IMG/VR virus record: IMGVR_UViG_3300043331_002192
Span: 1-38,075 of that record
Length of the DNA stretch: 38,075 nucleotides
Source of the DNA: a virus
Reading direction: 5' to 3' (one strand)
A program made the translations under genes and the position numbers. Of this stretch, positions 8,061 to 16,541 are shown piece by piece. The notes under the pieces are model-generated. The model was not told the origin of the DNA and made no database searches. It saw only the letters and a program-made list of their open reading frames with translations. Each line of letters starts with the position of its first letter. Position 1 is the stretch's first letter.

Positions 8061-11042
8061 ATGCGCGATGTCACCGTCGCCTGGTCGACAGCCGCCAGGC
8101 ATACGGCCAGTCTGGCCGGGGTCTCGGCTGCCTATGCGCCCGTGCTGCTGGTGGATTTCACCACCCTGGAACGCTACTTCGCCACCCGGCGCTACCTCAG
8201 TGACACCCGCACGTATGAGTACGAGCTGGCGCGGCTGGATCAAGGGGGCGTGCAACCCCTGCAGGTGGCGCTCGAAGAAATGAGCGGCACGGTGCAGCTT
8301 TCCAGTATGACGCTGCGGCTCCTCAATCTGGCCCAACTCTGGCAGACCTTTGGCGGCGTCCTTGATAACACCCGTGTGCAGGTGTGGCTGACGTTTGCGG
8401 GGCTCACGGATACCGACGCTCTCCCCCTCTTTCCGGGCATCGTGGACCGTCATAGCTTCAGCCGCATGAGCCTCGATCTGTCCCTGGTGGATGCCTCATT
8501 CCGCGTGCATCGCAATCTGAGCACGGCGATTGGCGGACAATACTTTCCGAGTGCGCCGCAGTCGAGCCGCACCCAGTACATTCCCATTATCCTGGGGCGG
8601 GCCGTGGATGCGCCCACCATCCAGATTGCTGGGGTGGCGCAGGGGACACTCGCCTTCCCCCTGGCGGGGGCAGCAACCGAACTGTCTCTGGTGGAAATGG
8701 GGGCGCCCTTCCCGAGCGATGGCGTGGTGAGCATCGACACGGAAACCGGGGTCCTCTACGGCTTTCGGGATCTGGTTCTTGTCAGCGGGTTGACCTACCA
8801 GCGGCTCTCCGGCATGGTCCGTCCGCTTCCGACCTCCCACCCGGACGGCACGACCGTAACGCTGACGACCAGTACGTTTCTCTATCTCATCGGCTATCAG
8901 GTACGGAGCATTTCGGCCGTTCGTGACAATGGCGTCTTGCTCAACCCGGCGGATTATACCCTGCTCACCATGCAGGCGGATCATCCCGTCTCGGTGTTGT
9001 CGTTTCCGACGCAGCGTGGTGTGGTCACGGTGGATGTCAACGGCCCCAACGTGGACCTGGACGAGCGGGTCACGAACGGCGGGTTTGAGACCGGCGATCT
9101 GACCGGCTGGACGGTGGGAGCAGGGACCGTGACGGTGGGGAGCGCCACCCCCGAACCGTCTGTGGGGGCGTACCGGGCCGCCCTCACCGCGCCGAATACG
9201 ACCACACCAGCAGTCCTGTTGCAAGATCTCCCGGTACTGCCTGAAGCCACGTATATGCTGCGCTTTACCTATCGCAATATGCAGGGGACGAGCGTCCTCA
9301 GTAATCCGGGCTTTGAAAGTGGCGATTTGGGAGGCTGGATCTCGGTGGCTGACTACGCCGGGACGGCCTATGCCGTCGTGCGTGGCAATAGTCCTCCAGG
9401 GTCCTATACCCATGTCTTCGGGACGCGCCCGGTCTATCTGGGTCCAGCGGCGGGCGGGAACTATTTTCTGGAAGTGACCGGATTACAGGAGGATTATGGG
9501 TTGACCCTGTACCAGGATGTCCCCACGGTCCTCGGGGGCAGCTATCTCGTACGGGTGTTTTTTCGGTTCTTTGTTCCAGACCTCAACCCGTGGAGGCCCT
9601 GGACAGCCTCGGTGACGCGCGCGGGCGGCCCAGCTGGGACTGGGCGCGCTGGCACGGACGAGACCGCGGCGTCTGTTGCGGGTCCCTACATGTCGGTGAG
9701 CATCATCTACCGCCTTGGCACGCCGGCGAATCCGACCCTCTATGGGCAGGGCTCCTTACAGCGGGCGGAGGTGTTGCCCTCTGGATGGATGCGGTCAACC
9801 GATCTGACCTTTACCGCGACGGCCACAACCACCCGTATGACGCTGCGCGCGGAAGGTCATTTTTTGAAGATGACGCCGCTGCCAGTGGCGTTCGATGAGG
9901 TGCAACTGGAGCAGACGGCGCTGTTACCAAGCAGCCAGGTGGGTCTGCGCCTGGGCACCCTCGCCGATGCCGGGCTCATCGCCAGCGAGGACTATGGCCT
10001 CAACTATGCCTGGCTGCCTACCCAGGTGACGTTCAAAGTCCCTCCAGGCGTAGAGAGCATCCGCCTGGCGTTTCTCAGCACGTATGCCGGCGGGGCGCCC
10101 CTCGCCAGTTTTCTGGATCAGGTGAGTCTACGTCTGGCGTCCGCACCGTTTGGGCTGGGTGGGGAAAACCCCGTGGACGCGATCCGCTACATGCTGGAGA
10201 CGTTTCTGCCTGACGCGGTGTATGACGCGGACAATTTTGCCTATGCCGCCCAGGTGCTGATGGGCTGGAAGTTTGGCGCCGTGCTCACCAACCCCGGCGA
10301 TTCCCGCGCCCTCCTCCAACGGATGGCCTATCAGTGTGGCTCCATCCTGTTTCAAGATGGCCTGGGACGCTTCAAAATCACCGTCCTGAACGCCTCGCGC
10401 ATCGTGCAGCTGGGCTTCAACGTGACCAATATTGTCGAGGGCTCATGCAGTATCGGGTTTGAACCGATTGACAATCTCTACAGCGATCTCTACGTCTGGT
10501 TTGCCGCCAAAACTGGCGGGAGTACCTCCAGTGCGGATTTTCAGGGCGTGGTGTATGCCACCCCGACCGGCACGACCGCGGTCAGCGTGCCCCTGCTGGT
10601 GACACAGTGCGGGGCAGCACGCACCCTGTACGGGCGGGAGCATCGCCTGGATTATTACGCCGACTTTATTCAGGATGTCGGGACCGCGCATCTCCTGCTC
10701 ACCTGGCTGGTGTCACGGCTGACCATCCGCCATACCCTCGTGACGTTTCGTACCTGGCTCGATGGCGTCGTCCTGGAAATTGGCGATCTCATCCAGGTGA
10801 CGCATCCGCTCGTCGGCAATGGCGTGGAACCCATGGTGTGTGAGGTGGTGAGCCAGCAGACGGATTTTGCCAGGATGCAGGTGGAGCTGGTGGCGCGCAC
10901 CATCGAGCTGGCCGGGTGGAGTGCGGACTTTGACTATACGCTGCTGCTCCTGCAGGATGCTGGCTGGTTTGCCCCGTTTGAGTACACCGTGACTCCAGCC
11001 CCAGAGGGCGAGGGCTGGAGCGCGGAATTTGAGGACGTGTGA
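8061..11042 (+). CDS. Large tail tip / hub protein with two carbohydrate-binding-like modules
   Basis: This encodes 993 residues. The N-terminal ~310 residues look like a tail hub start (strand-rich, with a LFPGIVDRHSFSRMSLDLS-type segment near residue 120). Two modules follow that start with very similar motifs, NGGFETGDLTGW at about residue 338 and NPGFESGDLGGW at about residue 414. This is the usual beginning of jelly-roll carbohydrate-binding domains. The last ~300 residues resemble the C-terminal part of hub or tip proteins (FKITVLNASRI near residue 775). The protein probably forms the baseplate and contacts surface glycans. A hidden cell-wall hydrolase domain cannot be excluded, but I see no catalytic motif. 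Confidence 0.7.
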   Translation: MRDVTVAWSTAARHTASLAGVSAAYAPVLLVDFTTLERYFATRRYLSDTRTYEYELARLDQGGVQPLQVALEEMSGTVQLSSMTLRLLNLAQLWQTFGGVLDNTRVQVWLTFAGLTDTDALPLFPGIVDRHSFSRMSLDLSLVDASFRVHRNLSTAIGGQYFPSAPQSSRTQYIPIILGRAVDAPTIQIAGVAQGTLAFPLAGAATELSLVEMGAPFPSDGVVSIDTETGVLYGFRDLVLVSGLTYQRLSGMVRPLPTSHPDGTTVTLTTSTFLYLIGYQVRSISAVRDNGVLLNPADYTLLTMQADHPVSVLSFPTQRGVVTVDVNGPNVDLDERVTNGGFETGDLTGWTVGAGTVTVGSATPEPSVGAYRAALTAPNTTTPAVLLQDLPVLPEATYMLRFTYRNMQGTSVLSNPGFESGDLGGWISVADYAGTAYAVVRGNSPPGSYTHVFGTRPVYLGPAAGGNYFLEVTGLQEDYGLTLYQDVPTVLGGSYLVRVFFRFFVPDLNPWRPWTASVTRAGGPAGTGRAGTDETAASVAGPYMSVSIIYRLGTPANPTLYGQGSLQRAEVLPSGWMRSTDLTFTATATTTRMTLRAEGHFLKMTPLPVAFDEVQLEQTALLPSSQVGLRLGTLADAGLIASEDYGLNYAWLPTQVTFKVPPGVESIRLAFLSTYAGGAPLASFLDQVSLRLASAPFGLGGENPVDAIRYMLETFLPDAVYDADNFAYAAQVLMGWKFGAVLTNPGDSRALLQRMAYQCGSILFQDGLGRFKITVLNASRIVQLGFNVTNIVEGSCSIGFEPIDNLYSDLYVWFAAKTGGSTSSADFQGVVYATPTGTTAVSVPLLVTQCGAARTLYGREHRLDYYADFIQDVGTAHLLLTWLVSRLTIRHTLVTFRTWLDGVVLEIGDLIQVTHPLVGNGVEPMVCEVVSQQTDFARMQVELVARTIELAGWSADFDYTLLLLQDAGWFAPFEYTVTPAPEGEGWSAEFEDV

Positions 11043-11695
11043 TGAGCGATCTGGACGATTTTACCGTCTACAAAAGTGATGCGGTCATTCTCGTGGCTCT
11101 GGAAACCCTGGCCCCCATTCGTGGCACCGGCTCGCTGCGTATCTATCCCAACTCGCCCGCGTCCCGCTACGTCAATATGGTGCGCGCGACGGGCAACAAA
11201 GCCTTTACGTCGGGACGCGTGCGCTTCCTGTGTCGGGTCGATGGGTTCCTGGCTGGCGCGTTTATGGGCTTTGCCTTTCAGCAGTCGCAGGCCGATCTCA
11301 CCACCAGCGGGACGGCCTACCTCTTCCAGTGGCTTATCAGCAATACCAGTAATTTCCAGCAGCTCCAGATCCACCGGTGCACGGCGGGCCTGCCAACCAG
11401 TACCCAGCTCTTTGCCAGCCCGAATTTTCCCTGGAACACGAACGTCACCATGGCGCTCGAATGTACCTGGATCGTGGATCTGGTCAATCTGGGCGGTATC
11501 CGCTTCAACGTCAAGCGGGGCAGTGCTGAGGATTTTAGCGATCTCGCCGACGTTGCCGGGCTCACCAACGTCCTCACCACCACGAATCTGCTGACGACGT
11601 CCGTAGGCGAAGGCCCCGCCTGGTGGGGTGGGACCACGAACCAGCACAATTACCTGTACGACAGCATGAGCTGTGTGCCGCTACTCGTCACGTAG
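11042..11695 (+). CDS. Tail tip-associated or receptor-binding protein of unknown fold
   Basis: This encodes 217 residues from the ATG at 11042, which overlaps the previous stop (TGATG); an alternative GTG lies at 11039. The sequence alternates short polar and hydrophobic stretches typical of a beta-sandwich, contains many Asn/Thr/Ser, and has no signal peptide or membrane segment. It lies between the hub and the fibre, which suggests a tail-tip accessory or receptor-binding subunit. I do not recognise the family. Confidence 0.55.
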   Translation: MSDLDDFTVYKSDAVILVALETLAPIRGTGSLRIYPNSPASRYVNMVRATGNKAFTSGRVRFLCRVDGFLAGAFMGFAFQQSQADLTTSGTAYLFQWLISNTSNFQQLQIHRCTAGLPTSTQLFASPNFPWNTNVTMALECTWIVDLVNLGGIRFNVKRGSAEDFSDLADVAGLTNVLTTTNLLTTSVGEGPAWWGGTTNQHNYLYDSMSCVPLLVT

Positions 11696-11708
11696 GAGGG
11701 CTCTGCCC

Positions 11709-13961
11709 ATGTCGCTCAGCATTCAACGTCCCTCCATCCCGAATCCTCTCAGCATTGCGCGGGGCGGTACGGGCGCCCAGACGGCGCCAGCGGCCCGGGA
11801 CGCCCTCGGGTTGGGCGATGTCGCTACGCTCACCGCGCCTGGCGGCACGACGACGTTTCTGCGCGCCGATAAAACGTGGGCCGTGCCGCCTGGCGGGGGC
11901 GGCGGCGGGCTCACCGTCGAAGACGTGCAGGATACCGTCGCCGCCATGTTCCCCACCTCGGCGAGTCTGGACTTTACCTATAACGATACGGCGGGCACCA
12001 TCGCCGCTGAGGTGCGCTTTGGCGGCGTCACGGAAAATCACCTGAGTTTCAGCGACACGACGGCTGACAACGCCAGCACCGGCCAGCACGGCCTGCTGCC
12101 GAAGCTCTCAGGGACGCCCACGCAGTACCTGGATGGCAGCGGGGCCTGGAGTACCCCGGCGGGCGGCGAGAGCTATTGGACGCGCGGCACGGGCTACAGT
12201 GCCCTCAGGAACAGCCTCGTGGCGTATTGGACGCTCGACGAAGCCAGCGGCACGCGGGCCGATAGCGCCGGGGCCAATACGCTCACGGATATGGGCAGTG
12301 TCACGCAGGCCACCGGCAAACTCGGGCAGGCCGCGCAGTGCAGCGGGGCGGCGGCGAACTACCTGCGCATCGCCGACAACGCCGCGCTGAGTATGGGCGA
12401 TATCGACTTTACCGTGGCGGCCTGGGTGTATCTCGATGTGGTCACGGCCACCAACGTGGTGCTCTCCAAGGGCAACGACGCCGGGGGGACCGGGCAGACG
12501 GCCTATACGCTTCAGATCCTCAATGGGCAAGCGCAGTTCTTCGTGGGTTCGGGTTCCGCGCGTGCCCAGGTGAACAGCAGCGTCACCATGAGCGTCTCGA
12601 CCTGGTACTGGGTGTGCGCCTGGCATGACAGTGTGGGCAATACCATCAACATCAGCGTCAACGATGGCACCGCCGTGTCGCAGGCCTGGGCGAATGGCTC
12701 CTTTGACGACACCTTTGAGCTGTGCCTGGGCCGCTACGCCAATTATAACGGGGGGCTCTTTCGGGGGCGCATCGACAGCGTCGGGATCTGGAAGCGGCTG
12801 CTCACCGGCGCCGAACGGACCAGCCTCTATAACGCCGGGGCAGGTCTGGACCATCCCTTTGCCGGGACCGGGGCCCCCGCCCTCCAGCCCACCACCATCA
12901 CGGATACGCTGCTCCTTGCACCCACGGCCACCTCCCCGGAACGCCTGGAGGTGGACGGCGCGTTGAAGCTCGGCAACGCGCTCGGGACCGTGGACGGCAC
13001 GCTGCGCTGGAGCGGCACCGACTTCGAGGGCCGCAAGGGCGGGGCCTGGGTGTCGCTCGTGGGCGGCACGATGGCCACGCAAAACGCCAACGCCGTGGCG
13101 ATTACGGATGGCGCCATCAGCCTGGGCGGGCACACGCCGACGGGTGTGCTGGATGTGCAGGGGAGTGTGGCAGCCTCGGATATGACGCCAGGGCGCTATT
13201 TTGCTGTGCGCATTTGGCCAGTGGCGCCAAGCGGAGCAGTACAGGTAGATGGCCTGCGGGTGGAAGTGCCGACTGGTGCGGGGGTGGGCAGTGCAGGGAT
13301 GCGTGCCATTTGTATAGCTGATCCCCCCGCGAGTACGGCCCTGGTACGCGGGCTAGAAGTGAATATCAGTAGCGGGACGAATCGTGCCGCAATTCACTGC
13401 GGCGGCACCGCGCCCTCCTATTTTGGCGGCACGGTGCAGGTGGTGGGGACGCTGGGGCTTAATACGCCGCCGGTCAGCACGATACGCCTGGATATGCTCT
13501 ATGCGGGCGGCAGTGAGTATGCCATCCAGATGAAGAGTAGCACGGCCTCTGCCTCCACCTCCGTGCATTTTTTGAACAACAGCGGGACGCCCGTGGGTTC
13601 GATCACCCATACCACCTCTGCGACCGCCTACAACACGTCGTCCGACGCCAGATTGAAACGCAATATCGCTCCCCTCACCGACGCCCTGGCCCGCGTGCAG
13701 GCGCTGCGGCCGGTGGCCTTCCGGTGGAACGCGGATGATTCCGCCGATGAGGGCTTCCTGGCCCATGAGGCCCAGCAGGTGGTGCCGCATGCCGTGCAAG
13801 GATTGCCGGACGAGGTCAACCCTGATGGCAGTATCAAGCCCCAGCAGATTGACCATAGTAAACTGGTGGTGTGGCTCACGGCCGCGCTGCAAGACACCGT
13901 GGCGCAGCTCACCGCCGTGACGGCGCGGGTGCAGGCGCTGGAAGAGGCGCTGGGGGTTTAG
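11709..13961 (+). CDS. Tail fibre with LamG-like domain and C-terminal S74 autoprotease-chaperone
   Basis: This encodes 750 residues with AGGAGGG at 11695-11701. The N-terminal ~45 residues have the GGTGA-type motif common in phage fibres. Residues about 165-385 resemble a LamG/concanavalin-like jelly roll (an AYWTLDE start and an RIDSVGIWKRLL end). This is a likely glycan-binding module. The last ~110 residues are a peptidase S74 intramolecular chaperone, with the SDxRLK signature at S645-K650. The Ser and Lys are five residues apart, as in the catalytic dyad known for this family. A final coiled coil follows (QDTVAQLTAVTARVQALEEA). S74 domains trimerise the fibre and then cut themselves off. 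The stop overlaps the convergent minus-strand gene by 4 bases. Confidence 0.85.
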   Translation: MSLSIQRPSIPNPLSIARGGTGAQTAPAARDALGLGDVATLTAPGGTTTFLRADKTWAVPPGGGGGGLTVEDVQDTVAAMFPTSASLDFTYNDTAGTIAAEVRFGGVTENHLSFSDTTADNASTGQHGLLPKLSGTPTQYLDGSGAWSTPAGGESYWTRGTGYSALRNSLVAYWTLDEASGTRADSAGANTLTDMGSVTQATGKLGQAAQCSGAAANYLRIADNAALSMGDIDFTVAAWVYLDVVTATNVVLSKGNDAGGTGQTAYTLQILNGQAQFFVGSGSARAQVNSSVTMSVSTWYWVCAWHDSVGNTINISVNDGTAVSQAWANGSFDDTFELCLGRYANYNGGLFRGRIDSVGIWKRLLTGAERTSLYNAGAGLDHPFAGTGAPALQPTTITDTLLLAPTATSPERLEVDGALKLGNALGTVDGTLRWSGTDFEGRKGGAWVSLVGGTMATQNANAVAITDGAISLGGHTPTGVLDVQGSVAASDMTPGRYFAVRIWPVAPSGAVQVDGLRVEVPTGAGVGSAGMRAICIADPPASTALVRGLEVNISSGTNRAAIHCGGTAPSYFGGTVQVVGTLGLNTPPVSTIRLDMLYAGGSEYAIQMKSSTASASTSVHFLNNSGTPVGSITHTTSATAYNTSSDARLKRNIAPLTDALARVQALRPVAFRWNADDSADEGFLAHEAQQVVPHAVQGLPDEVNPDGSIKPQQIDHSKLVVWLTAALQDTVAQLTAVTARVQALEEALGV

Positions 13962-14254
13962 GGAGACGCGGAGACGCGAGGACGCGAGGACACGGCGACA
14001 GGGAGGTCTCCGGCAGTCCCTCGCCGCGTCGCCGCGTCGGGGTTCGTCGCCGCGTCTGGTCCCTCGTGGCCGTTCTCCCCCTGCCCGGTGCTGCTCTCCA
14101 GCAGGCGGATCAGGCGTTCGCTGATCCCCAGTTGCTGGCGGTTACACTCCTGGAGTTCGGCAATGGCCGTCCGCAGATCATCATGGATATGTTGACTATG
14201 CTGCATCATGGCGAACAGGTCACGGAGAAAGCGTTCGACTTCGTTGGGTTCCAT
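13958..14254 (-). CDS. Small coiled-coil protein of unknown function
   Basis: This encodes 98 residues. GAGGAGG stands 7 bases before the ATG at 14254, a strong ribosome-binding site. Residues 1-55 form an amphipathic helix with alternating charged and hydrophobic residues (for example FLRDLFAMMQHSQHIHDDL). Its pattern resembles the coiled-coil proteins at 22694 and 27789. The C-terminal ~40 residues are encoded by a hairpin repeat of the GACGCG family (13962-14058) and are probably disordered. The gene converges on the tail fibre and overlaps its stop. It follows the membrane gene at 14446 on the same strand, so the two may work together, perhaps in lysis control. Confidence 0.6.
   Translation of the reverse strand: MEPNEVERFLRDLFAMMQHSQHIHDDLRTAIAELQECNRQQLGISERLIRLLESSTGQGENGHEGPDAATNPDAATRRGTAGDLPVAVSSRPRVSASP
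13962..14058. repeat. Hairpin repeat, GACGCG family, copy 1
   Basis: The left arm holds tandem units of the type GAGACGCG/GAGGACGCG. The right arm holds the complementary CGCCGCGTC units, so the element can fold back on itself. It encodes the C-terminal end of the 13958-14254 gene. A related element is at 26339-26421. Confidence 0.75.
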
Positions 14255-14272
14255 AGGGCAACCTCCTCGCGG

Positions 14273-14446
14273 CTAGCGCTGGTCGGGCAGGCGGCGCAGC
14301 ACTTCCTGCGTCATGCGCTGGCTCTCGCGGGTAAGATCCTGGCTCTCGCGCAACAGCCGGGTCATGACGATGGTGCCATAGATCGCATAGCCATAGAGGC
14401 CAGCGACGAGGACAAAAATGGCGGCGGTGATGACGTGATGATCCAT
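14273..14446 (-). CDS. Small single-pass membrane protein (holin-like candidate)
   Basis: This encodes 57 residues starting at 14446, with AGAGGTG upstream. An N-terminal hydrophobic helix at about residues 6-27 is followed by a charged helical tail (LLRESQDLTRESQRMTQE). The layout of one transmembrane segment and a charged helix is seen in small holins, antiholins and spanin-like inner-membrane proteins. Longer in-frame starts further upstream lack a ribosome-binding site. The gene is 18 bases from the next minus-strand gene, and the pair forms a two-gene unit pointing towards the late operon. The holin role is inference only. Confidence 0.6.
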   Translation of the reverse strand: MDHHVITAAIFVLVAGLYGYAIYGTIVMTRLLRESQDLTRESQRMTQEVLRRLPDQR

Positions 14447-14545
14447 AGGACACCTCTCTACAGGTTGAAGGTGATAGGGCTCCAGGCTGGTAGAGCACCC
14501 TGGAGGTTGCCAGCGGATGCGCGGCCGCTCCCTACCACCCGTCGG

Positions 14546-14575
14546 AGTATAGCATACGCATACCAAAAAGGAACG
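14546..14575 (-). promoter_or_regulatory. Candidate extended -10 promoter for the 14446-13958 unit
   Basis: On the minus strand TGC-TATACT occupies 14554-14546, with a weak GTTCCT -35 element 17 bases further upstream. It points at the membrane and coiled-coil genes. The -35 match is poor, so confidence is limited. Confidence 0.4.
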
Positions 14576-14579
14576 ATGT

Positions 14580-14867
14580 ATGCCTCTCGTACAATTGGAA
14601 TCGGACACGCTCGCCAAACTCTTCGCCTTGTGTAAGACCATGGAGTTCGACGTGCAGCCCAAACTTGCCCAACTGGACGCCATCTACAACAGCGCTGGCG
14701 GCGTCAAGGAGACGCTGACGCAGGAGGAGTTAGACGAGGTGCCGGGCCTCTCCGGCTTGCAGAAGCAGACCGTGGACGATGGCGTCTTCGCCCTCACCAG
14801 CGGCGTCTTGACCGCCCTGGTGAATGCGTCGGCCGCGTTGAGTCAGCTCGCCGCCCGCACCCTATGA
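14580..14867 (+). CDS. Small helical protein of unknown function
   Basis: This encodes 95 residues with AAAAGGAA a few bases upstream. It is predicted mostly helical, with an acidic first half and an Ala/Leu-rich C-terminal helix (ALVNASAALSQLAA). There is no signal peptide. It is the first gene of a plus-strand group of four (14580, 14864, 15170, 15541) located after the tail fibre, where many temperate phages keep lysis genes. It overlaps the next gene by ATGA. I do not recognise the family. Confidence 0.65.
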   Translation: MPLVQLESDTLAKLFALCKTMEFDVQPKLAQLDAIYNSAGGVKETLTQEELDEVPGLSGLQKQTVDDGVFALTSGVLTALVNASAALSQLAARTL

Positions 14868-15139
14868 GCGCGCTCCACAGCGCCTGCACGACCCGCCTGA
14901 CGCAGCTCCGGCAGGATCTGGTGCACGGCCGCCGGCAGGTGCAGGCCCTCCAGGAGACGCTGCTGCGCATCGAAGGGGCGGTGCAGGTGCTGGAAGAGGT
15001 GCTGGCGGAAGGGGGGAGGGAGCAGGGAGTCAGGGAGCAGGGGGGGGATCCGGATCCGGCCCCTCGTGCCTCACTCCCTCCCTCCCTCACTCCCTGCCCC
15101 GCGCCGAAGGAGCCGTCCGTGCCGCTGGCGGGCTCCTAG
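14864..15139 (+). CDS. Coiled-coil small protein with repeat-encoded tail
   Basis: This encodes 91 residues and overlaps the previous gene by ATGA. Residues 8-48 form a heptad-like helix (LTQLRQDL, VQALQETLLRIEGAVQVLEE). From about residue 50 the sequence is low-complexity Gly/Pro/Ser/Arg. It is encoded by a GGGAG-family hairpin repeat (15011-15100), so the original C-terminus was probably extended or replaced by the repeat. The role is unknown; a soluble or periplasmic coiled-coil partner in the same cassette is possible. Confidence 0.55.
   Translation: MSALHSACTTRLTQLRQDLVHGRRQVQALQETLLRIEGAVQVLEEVLAEGGREQGVREQGGDPDPAPRASLPPSLTPCPAPKEPSVPLAGS
15011..15100. repeat. Hairpin repeat, GGGAG family, copy 1
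   Basis: G-rich direct units (GGGAGCA, GGGAGTC) on the left face complementary CTCCCTG/ACTCCCT units on the right. The centre holds a TCCGGATCC palindrome and CCCCTCGTGCC. The element lies inside the end of the 14864 gene. Other copies are at 15551, 19276 and 25074. Confidence 0.85.
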
Positions 15140-15169
15140 GGGCCTCCGGGGCCAGAAACGAGGTGTGCG

Positions 15170-15541
15170 GTGGCCGACGACGCGAGCCCGGAGCCGAAGC
15201 CGTCGCCGTCCTGGCTGCAGACGCTCCTCACCCACCACGTCGCGGTGCTGGCGCTGGGTGGCGCGCTCGGGGCCGCCGTCTTGCCGGTGTGGCAGGAGGT
15301 GAAGGCCTGGCGGCTCGGGGTGGCCGCGTCGAGGCTCCAGATTGCCGAAGAGCAGGCACAGCTCTGGCAGCGCAACCTCGACTGCCTCCAGCAGGGGAGC
15401 CAGTGGGAGGTGGACGGCCCGCGCGGCCTGGTGCTGCGCGTCACCGTGTGCGCCCAGACCGGGGATCTGCTGGTGCGCTATTACGCGAACGATTGGGCGC
15501 CCACCTTTCGCTGGGTCCGGGCGCCGGAAGGGCAGCCCTGA
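15170..15541 (+). CDS. Single-pass membrane protein, inner-membrane spanin-like candidate
   Basis: This encodes 123 residues from a GTG at 15170. A Pro/Ser-rich N-terminus is followed by one hydrophobic helix (about residues 18-42). A charged helical stretch comes next (VAASRLQIAEEQAQLWQRN, about 49-67), then a strand-rich end. It shares a TGATG stop/start with the downstream lipoprotein gene, so the two are translationally coupled. A membrane-anchored periplasmic helix coupled to an outer-membrane lipoprotein is the architecture of two-component spanins. The strand-rich C-terminus is unusual for a spanin. The function is inferred. Confidence 0.6.
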   Translation: MADDASPEPKPSPSWLQTLLTHHVAVLALGGALGAAVLPVWQEVKAWRLGVAASRLQIAEEQAQLWQRNLDCLQQGSQWEVDGPRGLVLRVTVCAQTGDLLVRYYANDWAPTFRWVRAPEGQP

Positions 15542-16209
15542 TGCCGGGAAAGGGAGTGAGGCACGAGGGAGTCAGGCACGAGGGGGGAGTCCGGATCCCC
15601 CCCTGCTCCCTCACTCCCTGCTCCCTCACTCCCTGCCCTTGCTCTCTCCTCGTGCTCTGCCTCCTGCTCCTCACCGCCTGCCCTGGCCCCAGGGCGCAGG
15701 TGGTCCTCCTCGACGCCAGCGGACCGCTCGCGGTCACCACCGCCCGCACGACGCAGGTCCTCACCACCCCCTACGCCACCGCCGCCGTCCGCGCCAGCGG
15801 CCAGGTGGAGGCCGGCACCACCACCCCGGCGCAGGTGCAGGCCCGCTTTGGCCCGGTGCTGGCGACACTGCCCGTGGCGGGGCGCGTCTATACCCTCTAT
15901 TTCGCCCCAGGCGGCACGACCCTCACGCCGGCATCCGAGACGACCCTGGGGGAGGCCCTGGCCGACATCGCCCAGCGTGCCGTATGCGAGGTGGAAATGA
16001 CGGGGCATACGGATACGGTCGGGGAGACCCTCGCCAATGACCGCCTGGCCCTGGAGCGGGCCGAGGCGGTGCGGGCGCTGCTCGTGGCGCGAGGGATGAC
16101 GGCGGCGTTCGTGCGGGTGGTCGGGCGCGGGGAGCGGTCGCCCGTCGTCGCCACGCCGGACGCGACGGCGGAGCCCGCCAACCGTCGGGTGGAGGTGCTG
16201 GTGCGGTAG
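15541..16209 (+). CDS. OmpA-family lipoprotein
   Basis: This encodes 222 residues. A hydrophobic stretch (SLLVLCLLLL) ends in the lipobox LTAC at Cys47, so the mature protein should be lipidated and anchored in the outer membrane. The C-terminal ~110 residues are an OmpA-type peptidoglycan-binding domain, with FAPGGTTLTPAS, TGHTDTVG and a final NRRVEVLV. The first ~33 residues before the hydrophobic core come from a GGGAG-family repeat (15551-15638), giving an abnormally long signal-peptide n-region. Phages rarely encode OmpA lipoproteins. Its place after a coupled membrane protein suggests a spanin-like or envelope-remodelling role, or a lysogenic conversion factor. Confidence 0.8.
   Translation: MPGKGVRHEGVRHEGGVRIPPCSLTPCSLTPCPCSLLVLCLLLLTACPGPRAQVVLLDASGPLAVTTARTTQVLTTPYATAAVRASGQVEAGTTTPAQVQARFGPVLATLPVAGRVYTLYFAPGGTTLTPASETTLGEALADIAQRAVCEVEMTGHTDTVGETLANDRLALERAEAVRALLVARGMTAAFVRVVGRGERSPVVATPDATAEPANRRVEVLVR
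15551..15638. repeat. Hairpin repeat, GGGAG family, copy 2
   Basis: GGGAGTGAGGCACGA units on the left pair with TCACTCCCTG/CTCCCTCACT units on the right, with TCCGGATCC in the centre. It encodes the N-terminal ~33 residues of the OmpA lipoprotein precursor. Confidence 0.85.
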
Positions 16210-16229
16210 CCCCCGCGCCCCGCCCTGGC

Positions 16230-16541
16230 TCATCGCCGCCCCTCCACACTCGCCCGCAGGGCCGCATGCACGTGCGCCCCTTGCCGCGCGCGCCGGCGCG
16301 CGCGTTCCACCGCCTGCTGCCAGGGGTCGGTGCGGTCCCGCGTGCGGTCCTCCCACTGTGCTGGTGTCAGCGGCGGGGTGGTCTGGTGCACGACGCCATC
16401 GGCCCAGACGCGGCGCTGGCAGCGTGGACACACCCAGCACAGCCACACCGGGTAGTAGCCCTCCAGGTCCACCAGGCCCAGGTCCAGGCGCAGCAGGGGC
16501 CGCCAGGGGTGCGTGGTGAGATCGGGGGTGCAGCGGGTCAT
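16230..16541 (-). CDS. Small Cys-containing protein, end of the early operon
   Basis: This encodes 103 residues starting at 16541; the much longer upstream reading frame is a shadow of the next gene. The core has CWVCPRC around residues 35-41, a zinc-knuckle-like CxxC arrangement. An Arg-rich helical C-terminus follows (VERARRRARQGA). The start overlaps the stop of the upstream gene (ATGA), so it is the last gene of the leftward operon that begins at 20493. It converges on the OmpA lipoprotein gene, with 20 bases between the two stops. The function is unknown. Confidence 0.6.
   Translation of the reverse strand: MTRCTPDLTTHPWRPLLRLDLGLVDLEGYYPVWLCWVCPRCQRRVWADGVVHQTTPPLTPAQWEDRTRDRTDPWQQAVERARRRARQGAHVHAALRASVEGRR

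Noticed and set aside
15011-15638. CRISPR array
   Set aside because: The repeats are short tandem units facing their complements in hairpins, with no regular spacers and no cas genes.
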